A stretch of 64,000 bases of DNA. Source: Candidatus Ribeiella danica. Lineage in GTDB: Bacteria; Chloroflexota; Chloroflexia; Chloroflexales; Roseiflexaceae. Position numbers and translations under genes: made by a program. A model generated the notes under the pieces. It had not been told where the DNA came from and did not search any database. It was given only the letters and a program-made list of their open reading frames with translations. How positions within the stretch are numbered: position 1 is the stretch's first letter; every line of letters begins with the position of its first letter. Positions 40,565 through 47,948 of the stretch are shown here, one piece after another. The stretch lies in assembly GCA_016717335.1 (NCBI GenBank), contig JADKFS010000010.1, forward strand, positions 248,001 to 312,000. The letters are read 5' to 3'.

Positions 40565-41437
40565 ATGCAAGACATGTCGCTCCGCGGCGCGCTCGCACGA
40601 TCGGCACGCGCGCGCATCCCCCGCCGCTATCACTACCCGCTCCGCCAGGCCGCCTACGAGCTGCGCGCGCTGCGGTATCGGGGCACGCGGGTCAGCTGCC
40701 CGTGGTGCCACGGCACCTTTCGCACGTTTCTCCAGCACGGTGCCCCCAGCCTGCCCTACCTGAATACCTTCTGCCCACGCTGCTGCGCATTCGAGCGACA
40801 CCGGCTGCTCTGGCTCTACTTGACGGCCCGGACCCAGGTGTTTACCGCGCCCCTGCGCATGCTCCACGTCGCCCCAGAGTACATGGTCCAAAAGGTCTTC
40901 CGCTCGCTGCCGCAGACGCGCTACGTGAGCATGGATTTCAGCTCGTCCCTGGCCATGATGCACGCCGATCTGACCGCGCTGCCCTTTCGATCGGATAGCT
41001 TTGACGTCATCCTCTGCAGCCACGTGCTGGAGCATATCCCGGCCGATCGCCAGGCGATGGCCGAGCTCTACCGCGTGCTGCGGCCGAGCGGGTGGGCCAT
41101 GCTGCTCGTCCCGGTCGACTGGGCGCGCTACACTACGCTCGAAGATCCGAGCATAGTCGACCCGGCCGAGCGCGCGCGCGTGTTTGGCCAGCACGACCAC
41201 GTGCGCCTGTACGGGCGCGATTATGTCGATCGGCTCAGCGACGCCGGATTTCAGGTGCGGGTGGATGCCTATGCCGCGACGCTTGAGCCGCAGGTGGTTG
41301 CGCAGTACGGCATCAATGTGCGAGAAAAGCTGATCATCGGCACGAAGGCCGACCGCGGCGCGGCGGCCCAGTCAGCCCAGGCGGAAGAGGAGTATCTCTC
41401 TTGCTCGCCGCCAGCCTTTGTGGAGCACGCACGATGA
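40565..41437 (+). CDS. SAM-dependent methyltransferase with N-terminal zinc-binding motif
   Basis: 290 residues from ATG 40565. Residues 40-75 contain SCPWCHGTFRTFL and NTFCPRCCAFERHRL, a four-cysteine zinc knuckle. The catalytic fold has MLHVAPEYMVQKVFRSL in place of a classical glycine-rich motif, YVSMDFSSSLAM, and SDSFDVILCSHVLEHIPADR then LYRVLRPSGWAMLLVPVDWA, typical of methyltransferase-11 enzymes acting on glycans or lipids. A GGTATACT -10-like hexamer is at 40513-40520. Its stop overlaps the next ATG by 4 bases. Confidence 0.78.
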   Translation: MQDMSLRGALARSARARIPRRYHYPLRQAAYELRALRYRGTRVSCPWCHGTFRTFLQHGAPSLPYLNTFCPRCCAFERHRLLWLYLTARTQVFTAPLRMLHVAPEYMVQKVFRSLPQTRYVSMDFSSSLAMMHADLTALPFRSDSFDVILCSHVLEHIPADRQAMAELYRVLRPSGWAMLLVPVDWARYTTLEDPSIVDPAERARVFGQHDHVRLYGRDYVDRLSDAGFQVRVDAYAATLEPQVVAQYGINVREKLIIGTKADRGAAAQSAQAEEEYLSCSPPAFVEHAR

Positions 41438-41913
41438 CCGACGACTTCTTCCTGCGGGAGGTGGCGGATGCAGACCTCCCGATCTTCTTCGCGCACCAGT
41501 TGGACCCGCAGGCCAATGCTATGGCGGCCTTCACGAGCAGGGACCCCGCCGACCGAGCTGCCTTTATGGCGCACTGGCAGCGGATCATGGCCGATCCCAC
41601 GGTCATCATCCGGACGATTGTCTCCGGCGGGCAGGTGGCCGGCAGCGTGCTGAGCTACGAGGACGACGGCAAGCCCGAGATCGGCTACTGGCTTGGCAGG
41701 GCGTACTGGGGCCAGGGGCTGGCCACCCGGGCGCTCGGCGACTTTCTGGCGCAGGCCAACCCGGCCCGCCCGATCTATGCCCGCGCGGCCAAAGACAATG
41801 CCGGCTCGCTGCGGGTCTTGGAGAAGTGTGGGTTCGCGATCGTCGGCGAGGACAAGGGGTTCGCCAACGCGCGCGGCGCGGAGGTCGAGGAGTTCTTGCT
41901 CCGGCTTGAGTAG
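41434..41913 (+). CDS. GNAT-family N-acetyltransferase (RimJ/RimL-like)
   Basis: 159 residues from ATG 41434, overlapping the previous stop (ATGA), so coupled to the methyltransferase. FLREVADADLPIFFAHQLDP, then EIGYWLGRAYWGQGLATRAL (acetyl-CoA loop) and AAKDNAGSLRVLEKCGF are the RimJ/RimL signatures. It could acetylate the methylated product or act on an unrelated amine; no ribosomal protein neighbour supports a ribosomal target. Confidence 0.82.
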   Translation: MTDDFFLREVADADLPIFFAHQLDPQANAMAAFTSRDPADRAAFMAHWQRIMADPTVIIRTIVSGGQVAGSVLSYEDDGKPEIGYWLGRAYWGQGLATRALGDFLAQANPARPIYARAAKDNAGSLRVLEKCGFAIVGEDKGFANARGAEVEEFLLRLE

Positions 41914-41952
41914 CGATGCCCTGACGGGCAACGCTTGTGCTGCGCCTTGTCG

Positions 41953-42408
41953 TCACGCTTGCTGGCGGGGCGAGAGCTCACGCCGGATGGCCGCTGCCCA
42001 GGCGCGTACCCGCTCGGCTGCGCCCTCCGGCCGATCGGGCAGATACACCTCGGCGATCGTCATCGCCCACTGGCGCAGCGCCGGCTGGCGCTCCGCCTCC
42101 GGCTTGAGAACCCGCGTCGCGCCTGCGGCGGCCTTCCCGACGCGACGCCGGATCTCCTCCACGGCAAGATCGTGATCGAGCCGCGCAGCAAAGACCGCCC
42201 GCAAGCCCGCCAGCGCCGCATCTGTAAACTGCGCGGGGTGCTGCAGGTTATAGGACGCGACAGTCAGGAAGTGTTCGGCCATGAGCTCGCGGTCTTGCTG
42301 CTCCCAGGCCAGAATCGCCCCAAGCATGTCCCAGCAGGCCAGGCCGTTCACCCGGGGCGCGCCGCACTCCGGGCAGCGCGACACATGTGATAGCGTCTGC
42401 TCGTTCAT
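41953..42408 (-). CDS. DUF5946 protein
   Basis: 151 residues. SRCPECGAPRVNGLACWDML gives the CxxC...C start of DUF5946 proteins, followed by LTVASYNLQHPAQFTDAALA and LRQWAMTIAEVYLPDRPEGA. No enzymatic motif is visible; possibly a small regulatory or DNA-binding protein. It faces the GNAT gene convergently. Confidence 0.78.
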   Translation of the reverse strand: MNEQTLSHVSRCPECGAPRVNGLACWDMLGAILAWEQQDRELMAEHFLTVASYNLQHPAQFTDAALAGLRAVFAARLDHDLAVEEIRRRVGKAAAGATRVLKPEAERQPALRQWAMTIAEVYLPDRPEGAAERVRAWAAAIRRELSPRQQA

Positions 42409-42493
42409 TGCGCTCCCAGCTCGCTTGCGCGCCGTGCTGCGCCCGCTCCGATGATCGTCGGCATGCGCTCGACGCCCCTATCTGACAGCAGGC

Positions 42494-43303
42494 TCAGGCG
42501 GGCTTATACTCGCGGATGTCGCCGAACGGCGCAAACCCCACGCGGGCGTAGACCCGCGCGCCGTCGTCCGATGCCTGCAGGATGGCGACGGTAGCCCCGT
42601 GCTCGCGCGCGTCGCGCAGTGGCCGCAGCGTCATGGCCGTGCCAATGCCGCGCCGGCGGTAGGCTGCGTGGGTGATGATGTTGTAGAGGCCCACCGCGCC
42701 ACCGCCGACCGTCAGCTCTGCACTGGCGACCGGCAGATCGCCCAGGCGGCCCACGTACAGCCAGATCGGCGCGTCGTCGCGCAGCAGCGCCGGGGCCGCG
42801 CGCTCGTAGAAGCGCAGCACGTGCGGGTCGGGCGGTGTCCAGCCCGCCGCGATCATTTCGGCAAAGTCACGGAGCTGGGCAGCCGTGCGGACCCGCTGGA
42901 TGTTCAGGCCATCCGGCGCCGGCCGGTCGAGCGAAAGCGCACCAAGATCGGCTGCCATCGCCAGCTCGCGATCGGCCGGCTGCAGTCCGGCGGCTTGCAG
43001 GTACGCCGCCAGGTCGGCCGGCTGATCGGCCGGGCCGTGCCACCACGAAAAGGGCCGGCCAGCCTGCGCGAATCCGGCGATGGTCGAGCGTATTCGCGCG
43101 GGCGCAGCACCTGCGTCGAGCCGCGCCCGGCAGACCAGGTTGAAGGTGTCGCACGGCAGGCCCGAGTCGACCACCACCAGATCGGGCCGGTCGTCCACGC
43201 GCATGCCCGGCGTCTGCTGGTGGACCCAGCCGGCGTGCACGGCCAGGTTGTCGTCGGCCGCGGCCAGCAGCGCGGCGCGCGACAGATGCCTCACATCAGC
43301 CAT
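42494..43303 (-). CDS. GNAT-family N-acetyltransferase
   Basis: 269 residues with a degenerate N-terminal half (FSWWHGPADQPADLAAYLQA) and a C-terminal GNAT core (YNIITHAAYRRRGIGTAMTL, then AILQASDDGARVYARVGFAP). The R-R-x-G-I-G loop binds acetyl-CoA. The two-domain layout is like the gene at 9367. Substrate unknown. Confidence 0.82.
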   Translation of the reverse strand: MADVRHLSRAALLAAADDNLAVHAGWVHQQTPGMRVDDRPDLVVVDSGLPCDTFNLVCRARLDAGAAPARIRSTIAGFAQAGRPFSWWHGPADQPADLAAYLQAAGLQPADRELAMAADLGALSLDRPAPDGLNIQRVRTAAQLRDFAEMIAAGWTPPDPHVLRFYERAAPALLRDDAPIWLYVGRLGDLPVASAELTVGGGAVGLYNIITHAAYRRRGIGTAMTLRPLRDAREHGATVAILQASDDGARVYARVGFAPFGDIREYKPA

Positions 43304-43429
43304 TCGTTCCTCAGTTGCTTGCCACGGTCGGGCCGGTTGTCGATCGTGGCCGCTGCCGAACGACTATCTACGGAGCTCAACCGGCCACTGATATGCTAGG
43401 GTTCATAAAAGAATGACTTGGCCCAGCGT

Positions 43430-43525
43430 CTGTGTCATCCTGAGCGGAGGCCGCAGCCGGAGCGAAGGCTCTCTCGCTACAAAGATGATCAAGAGATGCT
43501 TCGCTGCGGCTCAGCATGACATTCC
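43430..43525. repeat. TGTCATCCTGAGC palindromic repeat
   Basis: TGTCATCCTGAGCGGAGGCC on the left is opposed by CGGCTCAGCATGACATTC on the right, with CTTCGCTGCGGCTC and CCGGAGCGAAGG inside. Closely similar palindromes are widespread in bacterial genomes. It lies between the GNAT and DUF3830 genes with no coding content. Confidence 0.75.
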
Positions 43526-43585
43526 CGAGGTTCGGAGGGACTTCGACCCGCCGAGCCTCCCGAGCAACATCGCTCAACGCTCGTG

Positions 43586-43999
43586 TCACAGCTCCTCGAA
43601 CACGATGTCCTGCGCGCCGTGCCAGAGGCACAGCTTGCCGAGCGCGGGCAGCTGCTCGCGGCCCTCGGCAATGGTCAGAAAGTGGTTGCCGGCGAGCTGG
43701 CCGACCTTGCTGGCGAAGCTCGCGCTGCCGTAGGGAAACAAGATCTCGGTCTCGCTCATCCCGCCGGGGTAGAACAGGATGTCGCCGCGCGAGGGGTGGC
43801 TGGTATGGTTCTCGAAGCCCACGCCGAGCTGGAAGTCGCCCAGCGGGATCCAGCAAGCCTCGCCGCTCCAGCGCGCGTGGATCAGCTTCTGGCGGTAGGG
43901 CAGCAGCCGCCGGAATGCCGCGCAGGTTTGGGGTGCGTCGGCCTCCTCCAGCGCGGCGGTGAACACGTACGGGCCGGCGGTGATTCGAAGCGTCGTCAT
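43586..43999 (-). CDS. DUF3830 family protein (cyclophilin-like fold)
   Basis: 137 residues. PYRQKLIHARWSGEACWIPL, then GVGFENHTSHPSRGDILFYP and EILFPYGSASFASKVGQLAG are DUF3830 landmarks. DUF3830 proteins have a cyclophilin-like beta barrel and often sit beside purine, hydantoin or ureide catabolic genes, as here, directly downstream of xanthine dehydrogenase. Activity is unproven. ATG 43999. Confidence 0.82.
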   Translation of the reverse strand: MTTLRITAGPYVFTAALEEADAPQTCAAFRRLLPYRQKLIHARWSGEACWIPLGDFQLGVGFENHTSHPSRGDILFYPGGMSETEILFPYGSASFASKVGQLAGNHFLTIAEGREQLPALGKLCLWHGAQDIVFEEL

Positions 44000-44006
44000 G
44001 TGCTCC

Positions 44007-44062
44007 TCAATGCGTTGGAACGTTCCAACGTCCCAACGTTCTAACGTTCCAACGTGCTAACC
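44007..44062. repeat. GTTGGAAC / GTTCCAAC octamer repeats
   Basis: Six units of CGTTGGAACGTTCCAACGTC type in 56 bp between xdhA and the DUF3830 gene, including the xdhA stop region. Confidence 0.8.
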
Positions 44063-46258
44063 TGCCAGCGCGCGCAGCACCCGCTCGGGGGTCATCGGCT
44101 GGCGGTTGAGCCAGGCGCCGGTCGCGTCGTGGATGGCGATCGCGATCGCCGCGGCGAGCGGCACCATCGGCATCTCGGCCATGCCGCGCGCGCCGTAGGG
44201 GCCGTTCGGGTCGGCCAGCTCCATGATCACCGGCACGACCTCGGTGGGCATGTCCAGCGCGGTCGGCAGCAGGTAGGTGCTGAAGTACGGCGTCAGGATC
44301 TTGCCGTCGCGCACCTGAAAGTGCTCCAGCAGCGCGTAGCCGACCGCCTGTGCCAGGCAGCCCTCGATCTGGCCCTCGACCTGCTGCCGGTTGATCGCCT
44401 TGCCGACGTCGTGCACGCTGATGATCTTCAGCACGCGCACCTGGCCGGTCAGCGTGTTGACCTCGACCTCGACCGCCTGGGCGGCGTAGCCGTAGCAGTA
44501 GTTCGGCCGGCCCAGCCCGCTGGCCGGGTCGAGCGGCGTGGTGGCCGGCGGGCGGTACTGCACGGTGGCCCTGGCCGGCCGATCCTCGTCGGCCCACCTG
44601 CGCTGCGCGGCCAGGCAGGCGTCGCGCACGGCCCGGCCGCCCATCAGGGTCATGCGCGAGGCCGAGGCGCTGCCGGCGTTCGGCGCCTCGGCGCTGTCGT
44701 CGGTGAACATGATGATCTTGTCGGCCGGCAGCCCAAGCGTCTCGGCCGCGATCTGGCGCAGCGCCAGGTGCGCCCCCTGGCCCACGTCGGCCGCGCCGAC
44801 CCGCACGTGCGCGTGGGTGGGCTCCGGGCCGCCCAGCAGCTCGACCGTCGCGGTGGACTGCTCGGGGTAGCCGAATGAGTAGCCGACGTTCTTGATGCCG
44901 CACGCCAGCCCTACGCCGCGACGTAGATGGTTTTGAGTTTTGAGTTTTGAGTTTTGAGTTTCGCCGTGTGATAACTCAGAATTCAAAACTTTGAACTCAA
45001 AACTTGGGAAGCGCGCGCGCGCTTCCTCGACACAGCGCTCCAGCACGGCCAGCGCGCTCACCCCAGGCGGGATGGGCAGCTGGGAGGCCTCGACGCTGCC
45101 CTCGCGGTAGATGTTGCGCCGGCGCAGCTCGACCGGGTCCATGCCGAGCGCCTGGGCCAGCCGGGTGACCATGATCTCGGCGGCGAAGTGCGCCTGCGGC
45201 GCGCCGAAGCCGCGGAACGCGCCGGACGGGACGTTGTTGGTGTAGACCACGTAGCCGTCGACGTGGATGTTGGCGACCTCGTAGCAGCCGTTCGAGAACA
45301 GCGTGGCGATCTTGGTCACCTCGGCGCTGGTCGAGGCGTAGGCGCCGCCGTCGCCGACCACCTCGGCCTGCACCGCCGTGATCGTGCCGTCGCGCCGCGC
45401 GCCCCAGCGGCAGCGGATGCTGAACGGGTGGCGCTTGTGGTGGCCGATCATCGACTCCTCGCGGCTCCACACCAGCGCGACCGGCTTGCGCAGCTTCCAG
45501 GCCGCCAGCGCCAGCAGGTGCTGGATCGACAGGTCCTCGCGCCCGCCGAAGGCCCCGCCGATCGCGGCGTAGCGCACGACCACCTGCTCCTCGGGCAGGC
45601 CCAGCACCAGCGCGATCTGCCGGCGGTCCTCGTGCAGCCACTGGCCGGCCGTCTCGACCACCAGGCGACCCTGCTCGTCGACGTAGGCCACGCCGGCCTC
45701 GGGCTGCAGGAAGGCGTGCTCCTGCCAGGAGGTGTTGAACTCGTCCTCCAGCACGACGTCGGCCTCGGCGAAGCCGCGCTCGATATCGCCCTTGCGGATG
45801 GGCATGTGAAACAGGACGTTGCTGCCGTGCGCCTCGTGGACCAGCGGCGCGCCGGGGGCCATGGCCGCGCGCGCGTCCGATACAACCGGCAGATCCTCGT
45901 AGGTCACGGCCACCAGCCGTGCTGCGGCGGCCGCGGCGGCCTTGCTCTCGGCCACCACCAGCGCGACCTTGTCGCCCTCGAAGCGCACCTTCTCGCCACA
46001 GAGCACCGGCTGGTCGTGCTCGATCAGGCCGTAGCCGTTGGACGGCACGTCGGCGGCGGTCAGCACCGCGACCACGCCAGGGTGCGCCAGCGCCGCGCTC
46101 GTATCGATCGCGGCGATCCGCGCGTGCGGGCGGTGCGCGAACACGACCTTGAGGTGCAGCATGCCCGGCCGCACCAGGTCGGCGGGGTAGCTCGTCGCCC
46201 CGGTGACCTTGCCGAGCGCGTCCGGCCGCGGGAGCGATTCGCCAATAAGTGTTGCCAT
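44057..46258 (-). CDS. xdhA: Xanthine dehydrogenase, molybdenum-binding subunit, with in-frame repeat insertion
   Basis: 733 residues. The start LPRPDALGKVTGATSYPADL and the molybdopterin-binding segments (AIGGAFGGREDLSIQHLLAL, then GAFRGFGAPQAHFAAEIMVT, and RVGAADVGQGAHLALRQIAA) define the large subunit that oxidises hypoxanthine/xanthine to urate. GAFGGRED and the later EMPMVPLAAAIA region carry the Mo ligands and catalytic Glu. The C-terminus ends MTPERVLRALAG. Nt 44927-45006 insert about 26 residues (approximately 418-444, KVLNSELSHGETQNSKLKTQ) built from a TTTTGAG heptamer hairpin, just before the conserved GVGLACGIKNVGYSFG. The insertion keeps the frame. It precedes the DUF3830 gene and follows the XdhB/C fusion. 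Confidence 0.93.
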   Translation of the reverse strand: MATLIGESLPRPDALGKVTGATSYPADLVRPGMLHLKVVFAHRPHARIAAIDTSAALAHPGVVAVLTAADVPSNGYGLIEHDQPVLCGEKVRFEGDKVALVVAESKAAAAAAARLVAVTYEDLPVVSDARAAMAPGAPLVHEAHGSNVLFHMPIRKGDIERGFAEADVVLEDEFNTSWQEHAFLQPEAGVAYVDEQGRLVVETAGQWLHEDRRQIALVLGLPEEQVVVRYAAIGGAFGGREDLSIQHLLALAAWKLRKPVALVWSREESMIGHHKRHPFSIRCRWGARRDGTITAVQAEVVGDGGAYASTSAEVTKIATLFSNGCYEVANIHVDGYVVYTNNVPSGAFRGFGAPQAHFAAEIMVTRLAQALGMDPVELRRRNIYREGSVEASQLPIPPGVSALAVLERCVEEARARFPSFEFKVLNSELSHGETQNSKLKTQNHLRRGVGLACGIKNVGYSFGYPEQSTATVELLGGPEPTHAHVRVGAADVGQGAHLALRQIAAETLGLPADKIIMFTDDSAEAPNAGSASASRMTLMGGRAVRDACLAAQRRWADEDRPARATVQYRPPATTPLDPASGLGRPNYCYGYAAQAVEVEVNTLTGQVRVLKIISVHDVGKAINRQQVEGQIEGCLAQAVGYALLEHFQVRDGKILTPYFSTYLLPTALDMPTEVVPVIMELADPNGPYGARGMAEMPMVPLAAAIAIAIHDATGAWLNRQPMTPERVLRALAG
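44927..45006. repeat. In-gene heptamer hairpin TTTTGAG / CTCAAAA
   Basis: Four copies of TTTTGAG (44930-44957) face AACTCAGAATTCAAAACT then TTGAACTCAAAACTT. The block is inside xdhA and preserves its frame. Confidence 0.88.
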
Positions 46259-46274
46259 AAGCGAACTCCATCGC

Positions 46275-46345
46275 TATAGTTTTGAGTTTTGAGTTTTGAG
46301 TTGAGGCTTCCTAACTCAAAACTCAAAACTCAGAACTCTTAACTT
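46275..46345. repeat. TTTTGAG / CTCAAAA hairpin between xdhA and xdhB/C
   Basis: AGTTTTGAGTTTTGAGTTTT on the left and CTAACTCAAAACTCAAAACT on the right, with the same units as the in-gene block at 44927. It supplies the last codons and stop of the XdhB/C fusion (46323-46340). Confidence 0.85.
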
Positions 46346-47918
46346 CCGCCGCAGCGGCAAGCACCGCGTCGAGGATCTTGCGGTAGCCGGTGCAGCGGCA
46401 GATATTTCCACTCAGCGCGACCTGGGCCTGGCCGAGGTCGGGGCTGGGCTGCTCGTCCAGCAGCTTCGCGCCGGCCATGAGCATGCCGGGGATGCAGAAG
46501 CCGCACTGCACCGCGGCGTTGGCGATGAAGGCCTTTTGTAAAGGATGAAGGGCTGAGCGCTGAACGCTGAGCGCTGAACTGTCTTCGGCTTCGACCGCCG
46601 CTGCATCTGTAATATCGCTTGCCAGCGCGCTTTCGTTTAGCGTTTTGCGTTCATCGTTCTGCATTCGGGCGAGGCCTTCGATCGTCGTCACGCGCGCGCC
46701 GTGGGCCTGGGCCGCGGGCGTCAGGCAGGCCATGACCGCCTGGCCACCCAGCCAGACCGTGCAGGCGCCGCACTCGCCCTCGGCGCAGCCCTCCTTCGCC
46801 CCGGTCAGCCCGGCGTCCTCGCGCAGCGCGTCGAGCAGCGACTTGGCGGGCGCGTCGCCGGCGAGGGTGTACGGGCGGCCGTTGATGGTCGTCTCGATCG
46901 TTTCGACCTCCGGTGCCGCAACGTTGGAACGTTGGAACGTTGGAACGTTGGAACGTCCAGGCGTCTCGAGCAGCACCGGGCGCTCCGGCCAGCCCTCGCG
47001 CTCGCGGCCCGCGGCGATCCGGCGCAGCCCGTCGGACAGCAGGCCCGCCAGGGTAGCCAGGCGGTAGGCGGCCGAGCCGCGCACGTCGTCGATCGGCGCG
47101 ACATCCTGGCAGGCCAGCCGCCCGGCCTCGGCGCAGACCTCGGGCGTGAGCTGCTTGCCGGCCAGGTAGGCCTCGGCCGTCGGCGCGCGCACGATCGTCG
47201 GCGCGAGGCAGCCGAGCGTGATGCGAGCCTCGGCAATTGGGGCTTGGGGCTTGGGGCCTGGGGCTTGGGCGCTTGTCCCACCAGTCCCAAGTCCCAAGCC
47301 CCTAGTCTCAAAGGTGAGCACAATCGCCATATCGATCACCGAGATCGCCTGGGCGCGCCGCAGCCCCAGCTTGACGAACAGGCCGCGCTGGTCGGCCCGC
47401 AGCGCCGGGAAGCGGATCTCGCGCAGCAGCTCGTCGGGGCGGATGGCCGTCTTGCGGAAGCCGGGGTAGAACTCGCGCAGCGGCACGACCCGCTCGCCGG
47501 CCGCGCTGATCAGCGCCAGCTCGGCGTCGAGCGCCAGCAGCGGCGCGATCGTGTCGTTGGCCGGCGAGGCGGTGACCAGGTTGCCGGCGATCGTCGCGCG
47601 CGTGCGGATCTGCGGCGCGCCGACCTCCCAGCAGGCCTGCGCCAGCGGCAGCGCGTGCCGCACGCACGCCTCCGACGCGATCACGTCGTTGTGGGTCGCC
47701 AGCCCGCCCAGCGCGATCACGTCGCCCTCCTGGCGCACGTACTTCAGCTCGCGCAGCTTCGTTATGTCGATTAATGTCGTCGTCGGGCGCACGCCGCGCT
47801 GCAGCTCGACCATGACGTCGGTGCCGCCGGAGACGATCCGCGCCGCGCCGGCGTGCTGCTCAAGCAGGGTGAGCGCCTCGGCTAGCGTCGCCGGTTGGTA
47901 GTAGTGTTGCCAGAGCAT
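46323..47918 (-). CDS. Fused FAD and 2Fe-2S subunits of xanthine dehydrogenase, with three repeat insertions
   Basis: 531 residues, equivalent to XdhB (FAD domain, residues 1-320) fused to XdhC/CoxS (2Fe-2S domain, from 335). The FAD domain shows GGTDVMVELQRGVRPTTTLI and TRATIAGNLVTASPANDT. The ferredoxin domain has GCAEGECGACTVWLGG (first cluster cysteines) and QCGFCIPGM with NICRCTGYRKI (second cluster). ATG 47918 follows GGAGAAAGAT. Three repeat-derived inserts, all in frame, lie at residues about 201-229 (nt 47232-47315), 319-334 (46918-46962) and 415-457 (46545-46672). The last splits the conserved GLA...LHPLQ segment. Ends KSSEF from repeat. Confidence 0.92.
   Translation of the reverse strand: MLWQHYYQPATLAEALTLLEQHAGAARIVSGGTDVMVELQRGVRPTTTLIDITKLRELKYVRQEGDVIALGGLATHNDVIASEACVRHALPLAQACWEVGAPQIRTRATIAGNLVTASPANDTIAPLLALDAELALISAAGERVVPLREFYPGFRKTAIRPDELLREIRFPALRADQRGLFVKLGLRRAQAISVIDMAIVLTFETRGLGLGTGGTSAQAPGPKPQAPIAEARITLGCLAPTIVRAPTAEAYLAGKQLTPEVCAEAGRLACQDVAPIDDVRGSAAYRLATLAGLLSDGLRRIAAGREREGWPERPVLLETPGRSNVPTFQRSNVAAPEVETIETTINGRPYTLAGDAPAKSLLDALREDAGLTGAKEGCAEGECGACTVWLGGQAVMACLTPAAQAHGARVTTIEGLARMQNDERKTLNESALASDITDAAAVEAEDSSALSVQRSALHPLQKAFIANAAVQCGFCIPGMLMAGAKLLDEQPSPDLGQAQVALSGNICRCTGYRKILDAVLAAAAEVKSSEF
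46545..46672. repeat. In-gene GCTGAGC/GCTGAAC and TTCGTTTAG-type repeat
   Basis: GCTGAGCGCTGAACGCTGAG on one side and TTTCGTTTAGCGTTTTGCGT on the other, inside the 2Fe-2S domain, where conserved CoxS proteins have a loop of only a few residues before LHPLQ. Confidence 0.85.
46918..46962. repeat. In-gene GGAACGTT octamer array
   Basis: About five copies of GTTGGAAC between the FAD and 2Fe-2S domains; translated as NVPTFQRSNV. In frame. Confidence 0.88.
47232..47315. repeat. In-gene TTGGGGC / TCCCAAG heptamer hairpin
   Basis: Four TTGGGGC-type heptamers face AGTCCCAAGTCCCAAGCCCC. It is inside the FAD domain, translated mostly as Gly, Leu and Thr (TRGLGLGTGGTS) and Pro/Ala/Gln. Confidence 0.85.
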
Positions 47919-47948
47919 ATATCTTTCTCCGTCGTCCATCGTCGCCCG

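Noticed and set aside
44057..46258. Treating the repeat insertions in xdhA and its neighbours as frameshifts or pseudogenes
   Set aside because: All blocks are in frame, conserved domains resume on both sides, and no internal stop occurs.
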